Assembly: GCF_014839805.1 (NCBI RefSeq)
Contig: NC_051142.1
Coordinates: 15,160,589-15,224,588, forward strand
Length of the DNA stretch: 64,000 bases
Source: Manduca sexta
Taxonomy: Eukaryota > Arthropoda > Insecta > Lepidoptera > Sphingidae
Direction: 5' to 3'
The notes beneath the pieces were generated by a model that was given only the letters and a program-made list of their open reading frames with translations, searched no databases and was not told the DNA's origin. The stretch's first letter is position 1, and each line of letters opens with the position of its first letter. Shown here piece by piece: positions 54,908 to 64,000 of the stretch. Made by a program: the position numbers and the translations under genes.

Positions 54908-55563
54908 AACTAAATTCAGATAGACAGCTTCTGAAACTACATAAAATAGGATTAGGTTCCAATTTCCTGATTGAAGGGCGTTAACTGTTCCTGTGAAATG
55001 ATCTGAGGAGAATACTAAAAATTGACATACTTTAGACGAAAACTACTTCTGGTTTATATGCGTTGAGTCATCTACCCGCTTTAACAAATGGACATTAGAC
55101 ACCTTTATATTATGCAGTAAGATGAAGGTAGGCGAAAATAGTTATATTTATATTATATTTCGATTACTATAGCAACATTAATTTAGAATTACATAAAAAC
55201 CCTAATTATTTCATCCATAGATGCAGTACCTGTCGTCAGTCAACATTTAGACACCACTACCCCTTACTTAAGAGTAGTGACATCCCTTTACCCGTATAAA
55301 AAAAACATAATAATCTAAACATTTTGATCCCCACCAAATCAACTAAATACAGCCCTGACTCATTCTCTTAAGCGACACGACGAAATTTAACCCCAATGAA
55401 TTATAAAATAAGGGCTTAATAAACCCTGGCGGTGTGTGGTAAACGCCCTCTGCAGGTAGTTTATGTCCCGATGCCAAACGACTTCACCGACAATGTAAAT
55501 ACTGTAGTAGGCTATTAATAATGTGAAGTTTTCTGTGCGCGAGTTTGGGCTATTCATATATTT
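54908..55563. other. No recognised gene
   Basis: AT-rich DNA; nothing supported. Confidence 0.4.
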
Positions 55564-55732
55564 TGCACCTTTAGAATTACAATGACGCAAGTGCAAAAAA
55601 ACATTAAATATCTATGTCTTTATAATCCATAACATTTCAATAGCGACAAACTATCGATGCAACATCGACTTTCGCGTAATTACCGAAATTAATTGTTGTT
55701 TGCACTTGCGTCATTGTTATTCTAAAAATGCG
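55564..55732. mobile_element. MITE-like element with about 38-bp inverted ends
   Basis: Left 'acaatgacgcaagtgcaaa' and its reverse complement 'tttgcacttgcgtcattgt' on the right are exact, inside longer arms (55565-55602, 55694-55731) with a few mismatches. ATTCATAT occurs outside both ends but four bases away from the left terminus, so an 8-bp (hAT-like) duplication is only suggested. Confidence 0.7.
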
Positions 55733-55799
55733 ATTCATATTAATAAGATGAATCACATCCGAATAAAACAAAGTCCCCTTCTGTATGTTATCGAATTTA

Positions 55800-55904
55800 T
55801 AAAATTGTACTGAACGGATTTTTATGAAATTTGGTATGGAGATAATTTAATACCCGGGAAAATATATAGCGGGACTTTAATCAGCCAAAATCATCAAAAG
55901 CTAG
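55800..55904 (+). mobile_element. Helitron 3' fragment
   Basis: 'actgaacggatttttatgaa' and 'cccgggaaaatatatagcgg', ending 'atcaaaagCTAG|T', match Helitron 3' regions. The GC hairpin has been lost. Confidence 0.5.
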
Positions 55905-55939
55905 TATATATTATAATATAGGTAACATTGAAGTCTAAA

Positions 55940-56094
55940 AACGACTCGCTTATCTCGAGATGTAAACTTGCCCTATCCCTATCTAGGATATAGTCTACTA
56001 GGTTTCCAAATTTCATTTATATCCGTTCACATTTTCCTTTCACTTCAAGCAAACAACCAACCATTTCACACACCGCATTTATAATATTGGTACA
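55940..56094 (-). mobile_element. Helitron-like fragment, opposite orientation
   Basis: On the minus strand: 'accaatattataaatgcgg', 'gtgaacggatataaatgaaa', 'ctatatcctagatagggata'. This order resembles the 5' part of the Helitrons at 30254 and 50747. Ends undefined. Confidence 0.4.
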
Positions 56095-56249
56095 ATAAAA
56101 ATAATATTATTTATTTTCTCAATAATTCCCACAATATAACAAACCTACCAACCCTTTTCACGGTCTATCTACTATCACATTATGATATCACGTAATTTTT
56201 TCGCAGACGGATTCGAGGAGCACGTACAGCCGTCACGTACATGTTTATT

Positions 56250-56511
56250 GATAACATAATATGTAACATTCTGGTATTATCAATCTATGATGATGCGAGT
56301 AGTAGGAGCATAGTCATATAATACAAGGTCATTATAACGTAACGTTACTAAATAAATCCACATAACCTAACTTTAGTGGAGGATAACATAATATGTAACA
56401 TTCTGGTATTATCAGTCTATGACGATACCAGTAGTAGGAGCATAACCATATAATACAAGGTCATTTTGATATTGCGTTACTAATAAATCCACATAACCTA
56501 ATTTTAGTCGA
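56250..56511. repeat. Tandem duplication, 2 x about 132 bp
   Basis: 'gataacataatatgtaacat' starts at 56250 and again at 56382. 'ctggtattatca', 'agtagtaggagcata', 'atataatacaaggtcatt' and 'aatccacataaccta' all recur in the same order. The units are about 90% alike. Confidence 0.88.
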
Positions 56512-57321
56512 GTTTTTTCGCTGCCTATCCTTCCAGGCTATAACTTTATGCACATAAAAGAAGCTTTATACTAAGAATCAGATTTTCATTAATCAAGATT
56601 CGAACAAAAGCAAAACTATAAAAAATACGCTCTAAAAACGTCGATAGTAGCGTTTTAACATATTTCAAGATAAAACAGCGCTCTGGTACTATCTGCAGCG
56701 TGGACTTTGACAAATGCCCGCCATAATTTTAAACACCGGCCGCCAGTGAGAGACTTGACGCTGCTGGCGGGTTAAGGAGATTTAAAACGTTTGTGATGGT
56801 TAGTTCTGCGTGGATTTCAAACGTAGGGATTCTTATATTGTACTTATAAGAATACCTTCATTTGAATCGTCGTATAAAGTTCTTAATACTGTCGATGCCA
56901 AGCTTGAACTGACAACTCAGGTAATATACATTCCAGTCTATCCCCACAGCCATGCCCACTTTGTAAGCAACAGGAAAGAAGTTTAGGACATTAATACTCA
57001 AAAAGAATCCAATCCAATCAGGTATTTATATTAGAGACTTTCCCGCCCTCACACCCACCACTACAACTCCTGTAAGCCAGGATCAGCTGTGGCACGCATT
57101 TTATGACACTGAGCAGTGAAGCTCGGCGAGTCTCAGGGAAAATTAATATGTTATTATCCCGCAACGAAATGAATCAAATAGAAAGATAGGGAGGAGTTGG
57201 AAATATTAATTGTCCACTTCCCTCCAGGGCATTTGTATTATAAAGATTTATTATGTTTGCGCAAATTGGGACATCAAAATTAAAATAGTTTTCGGATTTT
57301 ATCAGATCGTATTTAAATTTT
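56512..57321. other. No recognised gene
   Basis: Nothing supported; small GC-richer patch at 56740-56775. Confidence 0.4.
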
Positions 57322-57392
57322 ATCCCGACGTGTCTAAGATTTTGCAGTGTTCATGGTCACGGGACGGACTGAGGTTGTTCAAAAAATCATAG
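57322..57392 (+). repeat. Rep-G copy 3 (diverged)
   Basis: 'cccgacgtgtctaagatttt', then 'tcatggtcacgggacggact' parallels 63711-63754 ('ccgacgtttcgaagaccttg', 'tcacggtcacggggaaaact'). Confidence 0.45.
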
Positions 57393-58224
57393 TTACAATA
57401 TCTACCTACATTTTACACTTATACATTACGATTACTTATATATACGATTCTTGCCAGCAAAAATTGCTCTATCTAAATGAGGCTAAATGCTAAAATTATA
57501 GTATCAAATTAGCTCCTTCTTCGCCTTAAATGTAACACCGGCCGCCAATCCTAACGCCACGAAGTCATATCATAAATGTATAGGTAAACCGGCAGGTTAT
57601 AGTTAATATGATATATATTATAAACGATGTGAAACGCAAGTGCATTGTATAAATGAGATTAAAATATTTACATAAATAAAAATACACAAATAATACAACC
57701 CGCTCGTTTTATACTAGAGCTTTGTAATACGCAGGCGCAAACACATATGTTGAACACATACTAAAAAAAGAATAAAAGAATGCCAAATGTATATAGGCTG
57801 TTCCTTTTTCAAATATCGTGACTCATTATCGTTTCATCGAGTTTCAAATCACAACGATTCCAAGAAGTTTGACTTCAAAAACCTCTATAACCCAGAAATC
57901 TGATCCAAGACATCGTAATTCGCCAACACTGTTACTAGAGTGTTTACTCTTATGTGAGAATAAGTATTGCTTAGCGTATTAGCTTAATTTTCTGTACCCA
58001 TATCCTTAATGGGCCTTCGAACTCATTTGGCAAGCGCCTAAAAGCTGTTTCATGCTTCGACGAACATTTTAGGTAGTGGGTTATGTAATCTTACATAGTC
58101 AGTTTAGCCTTTCACCTTCCAGTCTAGTTGGATAGTGCACTGTACCAAGCTTGTTTATTTTGCGGAAGTAATGTATGAAGCGAAGTAGACGGAATTAATG
58201 TCTTTGCTAGAACTTGCAGGCTAC
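57393..58224. other. No recognised gene
   Basis: AT-rich DNA; nothing supported. Confidence 0.4.
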
Positions 58225-58233
58225 TTATATTTG

Positions 58234-58549
58234 AGCGGCTATAGCCTAGTTGGGTGTGGAACGGACTGCTAAGACGAATGTCCGCAGGTTCAAATCCCAA
58301 GGGCACACACCTCTGACTTTTCTAAAATCATGTGTGTATTCTTTGTGAATTTATCGTTCGCTTTAACGGTGAAGGAAAACATCGTGAGGAAACCTGCACA
58401 TCTGAGAAGTTCTCTATAGGAATTTCGAAGGTGTGTGAAGTCTACCAATCCGCACTAGGCCAGCGTGGTGGACTAAGGCCTAATCCCTCTCAGTAGTAGA
58501 GGAGGCCCATGCTTAGCAGTGGGCAAGTATATAATACAGGGCTGATATT
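58234..58549 (+). mobile_element. SINE-C, full-length, sense, with target duplication
   Basis: Direct repeat TTATATTTG (58225-58233 and 58550-58558). The head 'ctatagcctagttgggtg' (A-box-like) is followed by B box 'aggttcaaatcccaaggg', body 'tttaacggtgaaggaaaaca' and tail 'aatacagggctgatatt(att)n'. This copy defines the family's polarity and length, about 316 bp. Confidence 0.9.
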
Positions 58550-58839
58550 ATTATATTTGTAAAATTATACGAAAATTTATTTATTTATTTATTAACACTT
58601 TGTACACATGGTATACAGGCGGACTTAATGCCATGGGCATTCTCTCCCAGTCAACCTTGGGGTGGTGTAGAGAAGACGGAGGTAGGTGTATAATAAAAGA
58701 AGTGAAAAACAAATAAGAAGAGAAATAGTAAACAAATGTAATTAAAACATACTCGTATATATAAATATATAGATATATATAAAAATAAAAAAAAATACAT
58801 ATATATACATATATAAAAATATATAAATACACTAATAAG

Positions 58840-60525
58840 TCAATTAGAGGAATCTGCTACTTCTGCCAGCAACAATCGACGAACTCTCATTTTAAAAGCC
58901 AGCCGTGTTGAGGACGACCTGATTTCGAGCGGGAGTGCGTTCCAAAGAAGGATAGATTGGATAGCGAAGGAAGAGTGAACAAAATCAGAACTGTGCGAAG
59001 GACACTTCAGGAGAAGATTGGTAGACGAACGCAAATTCCTATCATGCCCATCGCAAAGGTAACTAAAATTGGAAGATAGATAAGTAGGAGGTATAGGAGA
59101 CCTAAGGAGAGAATAGAGAGTAAGCGCGCGTAACGAGCGGCGCTGGCGGATGGGGAGCCAATTTAACTGCGAACGGAAAGAAGAAATGTGATCGTACTTG
59201 CGGAGATTAAAAACGAATCGAATGCAGTTATTAAGAAGGCGGTCGAGTTTATTGAGCAGGTCTGCATTCAGATCAAAATAGCATACATCGCCATAGTCGA
59301 TTATTGGGAGGATTAAGGTTTGCACAAGCATAGTCTTGGTCTTGGATGGCAAGAGATTCTTCAGACGATAAAGAGAACGAAGTGTGCCGATAACTCTCTG
59401 ACTAACAGAGGTAACGTGGGACCGCCAGCTCAGGGTGGCATCAATGTGTAGTCCGAGGTCCTTCACACTGGAGCACCAAGGAATGATGGTACCATCAAAT
59501 TGAATAGCAGGAATAAGCGAGAAGTCTAATCTCCCGATCATTCTAGGGCTGCCTATTATTATAGCCTGACATTTCGTGGGATTCACAGAAAGACCGAAAC
59601 TATCTGACCAACTTTTGATAAATGCCAGGTCCTCGTTCACCCTCATTATAGCAGCAGACACACAATCAACGCCAGCCTGCGAATATAACTGCAAGTCATC
59701 AGCATACAGATGATACGAACAATGAAGGTTTTGAGTTAAGAGATTAATGAATATAGAAAATAGCAATGGGGAAAGTATACCGCCTTGAGGGACTCCAGCG
59801 TCGATGTTGCACCAATTTGACGAGGAGTCATTTAAACGCACCGACTGCTGGCGTCCCTGAAGATAGGATGAGATCCAACCCAGTGCACCGGGAGAGAACA
59901 GAAGATGGGAGAGAATTGCTAGGAGGATGTCGTAACTAACGGTATTGAAGGCATTAGAAAAATCAACCAAAGCCAGTACAGTGACTTTGCCGTTCTCCAT
60001 GCCCGCTCTAATATCGCCAGTCACTTTGAGGAGCGCGGTAACGGTGCTGTGGCCAGGCCTAAAGCCAGATTGAAGTGGGCACAGCAAGTTATTTAAGTGC
60101 ACAAATCTAGTTAATTGCTTGTGCGCACAAGCCTCTAGCACCTTGGAGAGGAAAGGGAGAATTGATATAGGACGGAAGTGATTCACGAGGGAGGGATTAG
60201 GGATTTTGGGAAGAGGAATAACAATTGCTTTCCGCCATAGGGACGGGAAGACACCAGTACTAAGGGAAAAGTTGATAATATGTGAGATGGAATGGAGAAG
60301 ATGATCGAGGATCGCGATTATCATGCGACGGCAAATGTTGTCATATCCAGTCGCATTAGATTTAATCGCAAGGATTACTTTCTTGATCTCACCCGGTGGA
60401 ACCGGAGAAAACTGAAAAGGATCAACAGAAGGGATCGGAAGACCAGCTATGAAATCCAAGGTACGACGCTTGATTTGGTGATCTATCAGAGAAGTAGTGG
60501 AGAAATGAAGATTAATATCATCCAA
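58840..60525 (-). pseudogene. LINE reverse transcriptase domain (CR1 group)
   Basis: 561 uninterrupted residues. The frame begins at a TTG because a frameshift separates it from the upstream part. Visible motifs: RPISILPFLSKVLE (residues 118-131), LVDFSNAFNT with catalytic D188, GVPQGGILSPLLF (244-256), YADD at 274-277 and WRSHV near 372. A C-terminal region with FAIQSILLWNALPLEIR is typical of CR1-type LINEs in animals. Its role is copying element RNA at the nicked target. The domain itself is intact, but it lacks its own start and endonuclease in frame. Confidence 0.92.
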
Positions 60526-60803
60526 TCCAATGATCGCACCATGGAAATCGAAGTTTTGCCCTTGCCAATACCCAAAGTCCCGAGAAACTTCCAGATACTG
60601 GCTGGGGATGATGATGAGATATTATTAAGAATATGACGGCGTTTAGCGTTACGTACCATCTGATTGCACCGATTCCTTGCAGCCTTAAAAAGGCACCAGT
60701 TTGCCTCTGAACGATCCCTTTTATATTTGCGAAAAATACGGTCCCTTCGTCTCATCGCCATCCGAACTCCAGGTGTCATCCACGGCGCAGCAGGGCGCTT
60801 CAA
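60486..60803 (-). pseudogene. LINE linker between endonuclease and RT
   Basis: Carries KRPAAPWMTPGVRMAMRRRD and a basic stretch to RRHILNNISSSS, the usual connector between endonuclease and reverse transcriptase in CR1-like ORF2. It is frameshifted at both sides: near 60838, by an indel around a T-run, and near 60525, where TTGGATTGGAT looks like a short duplication. Confidence 0.85.
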
Positions 60804-61425
60804 TTTAATTTTCTTAATAGGGGCGTGAATATCAAAAAGTGATCGAATATTTGTGTTAAAATGTCTACTTTTTCATCAACCGAGTTGGCTTTGAACATAT
60901 CGTCCCAGTTTAAATTTTCAGCGTCCCTATCAAGTTTGACCCTATCCATTTGACCAAAACAGCGAATGCGCACTACCTTAGAGGGAAGTTTGGGGGGCTT
61001 TAGGGAATAACAAATGTAGATGAGGTCGTGGCGAGAGAATCCAGGGGCAGGAAATTGACCATGGCAGGAAGCAAGGGAGGGAACAGAGGTAAGGATAATG
61101 TCGAGCCAAGTATCATGGCCATCGATGTTATGGTGAGTGGCTTGCAGAGGTAATACATGAAGGCCGACAGATTCAAAGATAGAAAGGAGTTTGCAGGACC
61201 GGGAGGATTGGAGGGCCAGGAGATCGGTATTAAAATCGCCCATGACGATGTGATGTGCATATTGTGATCCTAAAGATTCCAGGACTGTTTCCAGACTGGA
61301 GAAATAGTCAAGGGAAGGGGGACAGTAGACTACACCGAGTAAGGACTTCACTCCCTTGACCCAAACCTCGAGAAAAAGATATTCCACCGAAGCAGAATCC
61401 AGACCAGAAGAAGAGGCGATAATGC
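60800..61425 (-). pseudogene. LINE APE-type endonuclease, C-terminal part
   Basis: The frame remains open to 61425, past the GTG at 61387. Motifs: VYCPPS, HHIVMGDFNTD, LDIILTS and SRHDLIY (catalytic His/Asp, normally S-D-H). This is the nuclease that nicks the target. It ends early, at a frameshift near 60838. Confidence 0.87.
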
Positions 61426-61531
61426 TATATTAAAAAAAAAAAAAAAAAAAAATTATTTGTATTAAAAAGAGACAAATGTTACAAAATTCAATTGGTGTAC
61501 AAATGTTACAGAGTAGTTAATTGCATATATT
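61426..61531. mobile_element. 94-bp insertion inside the LINE, with TATATT duplication and A21
   Basis: TATATT occurs at 61426-61431 and 61526-61531. Between lie 21 A residues (61432-61452) and 73 bp containing 'acaaatgttaca' twice. Taking out one TATATT plus the insert brings the flanking endonuclease frames together, so it arrived after the LINE. Identity unknown. The A-run is at the left end on plus, which does not give a conventional body-then-poly-A on either strand. Confidence 0.7.
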
Positions 61532-61703
61532 TAAAATCACTACGGAGATAAATAGCAACACCACCGCCCCTCCTATCAAGTCGGTCGTTCCTAATTAGGA
61601 CAAACCCAGGTAGAGGGTACAAAGCTGAAAGAAGATGAGGTTTGGTGAGAAGGAAAATGTTACACCAAATTGCTTCTATAGCGTAGTTGTATTGTGTACG
61701 CAC
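61532..61703 (-). pseudogene. LINE endonuclease N-terminal fragment
   Basis: NIFLLTKPHLLSALYPLPGF and RNDRLDRRGGGVAIYLRSDF correspond to the start of an APE-type endonuclease (the GGGVAIY motif is diagnostic). It is separated from the rest by the 94-bp insertion and interrupted upstream by SINE-D sequence at about 61660. Confidence 0.82.
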
Positions 61704-61735
61704 TAAAACCGCTGTTACGATGTACCGGGTTTGAA
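61667..61735 (+). mobile_element. SINE-D head fragment
   Basis: 'tatagcgtagttgtatt' (A-box region) and 'accgggtttgaattc' (B-box region) match the head of SINE-D. The body is absent. It lies just upstream of copy 6 in the same orientation. Confidence 0.6.
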
Positions 61736-61779
61736 TTCTTTAAATTTGTGTAAATATCTGAAAGTATACGAAAATGTTA

Positions 61780-62034
61780 TACCAAATTGCTTCAATGGCG
61801 TAGTTGTATTACATGCGCGGTACTACCACTGATCTGAGGTCCAGGATTCGAATCCCGGTTAAAGTGATATTTGCGTTTTTCCTACTAACAGATTGAAGTC
61901 TGGAATTTGTGCCCGATATGGTGATAATCTCGCCCTCTATCATATGATGGGACGGAACATACTTGCCGAAAAGAGGGTGCCCTGGTTGCACCTTTGCCTA
62001 GTCCTTCGGGGAGAAGCGTGATGTGTGTTTGTTT
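61780..62034 (+). mobile_element. SINE-D copy 6
   Basis: 'atggcgtagttgtattacat' (A-box region), B box 'ggattcgaatcccgg', 'gcccgatatggtgataatct', 'cttgccgaaaagagggtg', 'ttcggggagaagcgtgatg', ending in a T-rich tract. Well-preserved polymerase III promoter boxes. Confidence 0.78.
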
Positions 62035-62619
62035 TTTAAGTAAAACTAGATCTGAACACCTAAAAGATGTAGATAAAAAATATATATATTATAATAATAG
62101 TAGTTACCAAACTAAATGACAACAGCATTGTAGGCAAAAGCGTAAATTCTTTATTTATAAACGTTGCCTTTCTAGTAACAATACGATATAACACACAATT
62201 GATATCGTTTACCACTATTGTAAAAATCATAAAATGCAATTTTTAAACTCTTCTCTCAAACATATATCTGCATCACGCATTCCTTTATTATTCAACAATG
62301 GTAATAACTTACATGTAAAACTCGTTAATCGACTTTTTATATAAAAAACACGCGACAAAATCCAGTTAAAAATGAATCCGACGAACACAATGGGAGGTGA
62401 GAGTCAATAATTAAAATGGCTGTTCGCGGGCGTTCTCATTAATTAAGAAGAATGTTCGACGGATTGGTTCGAGTTTCGACGAACATCTCTATTCTGGTGA
62501 CAGAGAGACACCTTTACAATATAAAACGGGAAAAAATAATATTATTGAGATGATGACAGTGTAACATATAGTACATACAATTAAATATATAACATACAAG
62601 CCTTTAAAGAAGAATAGAG
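62035..62619. other. No recognised gene
   Basis: AT-rich DNA; nothing supported. Confidence 0.4.
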
Positions 62620-62748
62620 GAGTGCTACGCACTACTTTGTAATTTAAAGTACTGGATTATTAGTGTTGCTACTATTAATGGGCAGTCGTATTGCTTACCA
62701 TCAGGAGAGCGACAAGCTCATCTTATCATACGACTAAAACAAAAAAGA
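62620..62748 (+). repeat. Rep-A copy 8 (sense, 5' truncated)
   Basis: 'ctactttgtaatttaaagta', 'tactattaatgggcagtcgt', 'attgcttaccatcaggagag', 'gacaagctcatcttatcata', then an A-rich end. More diverged than other copies. Confidence 0.68.
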
Positions 62749-63644
62749 CAGGACATTAAAATTTATTTAAATACTGGTTATTATGAAAGAAAAATCCCCA
62801 TTACTGTCCCATTGTTTAAAGAGAGTTTTAACATGGTAACTTTTTCATATTTTTTAAAAATATTTTTAGAAATTACTTCAATTCATTTGGCAGACATTAT
62901 TTTCGGGGTTTATTGGATTTAATAAAATAAGAGGCTTGTTGTTTAAATTGTTTATATTACTGGGCAAAAATCTATTAATGCACAAAAAATATATATATTT
63001 TACTACTGTTTAAAAACTGTCTTGGTGGTCACGATCAGATGAGTGACTCGCACGCCTTACTGCCGCACTCAAGATACATCACTAAATTTAAATCATTATA
63101 AGCCATTTATTTTAATTCGTTTATAATAAGCTCAAAAAGGTCAGTCATTTAAAAAAAATCGTGAGCCAGGTTTTTTATAAAATGTTTCTATATTTAGTAA
63201 AAATAATTTATTAGGCGTTAACACGCTCAGAATGTAGAAATAATCGAATCACAAAAACTGTATAATGATCATTTTAATTAACTGAGTGGCAATAATTATT
63301 AAATTAACCAAAGAATAAAAATCTCGTTGTATATTTTATTTTATGATATTAATTTAATTTACAAGATTTAGGATTGAACAAAAATATACTAACATTACTC
63401 CAAAAATCCGTAATAAGGCGCGTCACGGAATTCCCACTTAGCATTTGATACAATAATGGAGGCGCCGTCACAGCGTGTACTCACGCGCTTTCACCTTCCC
63501 ATTCGATATTATTTGACGAATGGCTTAATTGGACTCGGATTTCGGTGAATTCTCGTATTTAACACAATGGGCATGCATTCAGTCCGTGGTACACTCAAAA
63601 CAATGCATCTTTTCAAATTATTTAGGTCGAGTAGGAAGCCTAGT
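62749..63644. other. No recognised gene
   Basis: AT-rich DNA with a GC-richer islet at 63415-63500; nothing supported. Confidence 0.4.
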
Positions 63645-63852
63645 AAAATCAAACTAAAAATGTACCAAATTTTTGGATTTTATCGTCGTGTTTTCTTTTA
63701 TAATTTTAAGCCGACGTTTCGAAGACCTTGCAGCCTTCACGGTCACGGGGAAAACTGCAGGTTGCAGCGTTCGGAACGTCGAGAGAAAATTACAATGCAA
63801 AAAACCGCGATGAAATCCAAAAAAATATTTTATTTCGATGTCAACATTCGCA
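63645..63852 (+). repeat. Rep-G copy 4 (longest)
   Basis: 'ccgacgtttcgaagaccttg', 'cttcacggtcacgggg', 'gttcggaacgtcgagagaaa', 'aaaaccgcgatgaaatccaa', 'ttttatttcgatgtcaac'. 'cgacgttcc' in inverted form within it gives a weak hairpin. The 102-codon plus frame across it is incidental. Confidence 0.55.
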
Positions 63853-64000
63853 AAAAAAGTATACTTATATTGTAGCCTCGGGTATTAATCTTATTGGTCA
63901 TCAATACATAAATTCTCCATCAAAAGAATATCTTATTCGCAGGACAACTGGTTAATAGCCCAATCATACAAAGAAACAGCCAAACATCTTTTTCCCATAT

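Larger units (their letters stand above)
58577..61703 (-). mobile_element. CR1-group LINE, near full-length coding part but inactivated
   Basis: On the minus strand from an endonuclease N-terminal piece (61703) through endonuclease, linker and reverse transcriptase to a 3' untranslated region ending in (AATA)n at about 58577-58592. Three breaks stop translation: a 94-bp insertion at 61432-61525, a frameshift near 60838 and another near 60525. The 5' end runs into SINE-D copies. No target duplication could be established. YADD and domain order fit CR1-like elements (CR1/Daphne/Crack group). Confidence 0.88.

Noticed and set aside
60292..60636. 114-codon plus-strand frame opposite the LINE
   Set aside because: Shadow of the LINE reverse transcriptase and linker region.
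1..64000. CRISPR array, bacterial operons or ribosome binding sites
   Set aside because: No regularly spaced direct repeats and no dense coding. Retroelements, SINEs and eukaryotic tRNA genes show this is a eukaryotic genome.

Overview
The window looks like repeat-rich, gene-poor insect nuclear DNA, most likely from a butterfly or moth. It is AT-rich throughout. It holds Helitrons with A|TC...CTAG|T ends and the hairpin 'gcgaagccgcg', tRNA-derived SINEs, a mag-like Ty3/gypsy element, a DD37D (maT-type) mariner relative and 3'-end families that I recognise from lepidopteran sequence. The order is inferred from these families; nothing in the window names a species. I found no complete host protein-coding gene. 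Certain host genes are limited to two identical tRNA-Ser(AGA) genes in inverted orientation (27496-27577 minus, 28065-28146 plus). Two weak candidate exons are listed at low confidence (37998-38315 and 47581-47868, both minus).

Three elements dominate the coding content. (1) 6133-7439 is a complete maT-type DNA transposon with TA target duplication, 25-bp imperfect terminal inverted repeats and an uninterrupted 346-residue transposase. (2) 42608-47102 (minus) is a complete Ty3/gypsy retrotransposon of mag type. Its 139-bp LTRs are identical, it has a 5-bp target duplication AAAGG, a tRNA-Ser-type primer site, a polypurine tract and one open gag-pol frame of 1325 codons. (3) 58577-61703 (minus) is a CR1-group LINE with endonuclease and reverse transcriptase, broken by frameshifts and a 94-bp insertion. 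Smaller coding remnants are a copia RNase H piece (27045-27435) and a 5'-truncated R1-type LINE with poly-A tail and target duplication (54031-54896).

The rest is a patchwork of short dispersed repeats, named here for cross-reference. Rep-A has 8 copies and Rep-B has 6; both are retroposon-like with A-rich 3' ends. SINE-C has a tRNA-like head and an (ATT)n tail. SINE-D has a tRNA-like head with A and B boxes. Rep-F, G, H and J are shorter 3' ends or fragments. There are several Helitrons (795-1637, 30254-30524, 50747-51007, 52237-52981, plus fragments). There are also MITE-like inverted-repeat elements: a 270-bp one with perfect 70-bp arms at TTAA (33996-34265), one with TTA duplications (19761-19924) and one at 55564-55732. 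Isolated hairpins lie at 2958-3011, 20930-21017 and 51761-51819. A 10-bp G-rich minisatellite lies at 51438-51490.

Region by region: 1-6 kb Helitrons and Rep-A/B; 6.1-7.4 kb maT; 7.8-13.8 kb mostly unrecognised AT-rich DNA; 13.8-26 kb a dense patchwork of SINE-D, Rep-A/B and Helitron pieces; 27-28.2 kb copia remnant and tRNA pair; 29-36.6 kb repeats and the TTAA MITE; 36.6-41 kb mostly unrecognised; 42.6-47.1 kb mag; 49-52.9 kb repeats and Helitrons; 54-56.5 kb LINE fragment, MITE and tandem duplication; 58.2-62 kb SINE-C, LINE and SINE-D; the remainder sparse. No cooperating host gene system could be seen. The interest lies in the recently active, structurally complete elements and in the hairpins.
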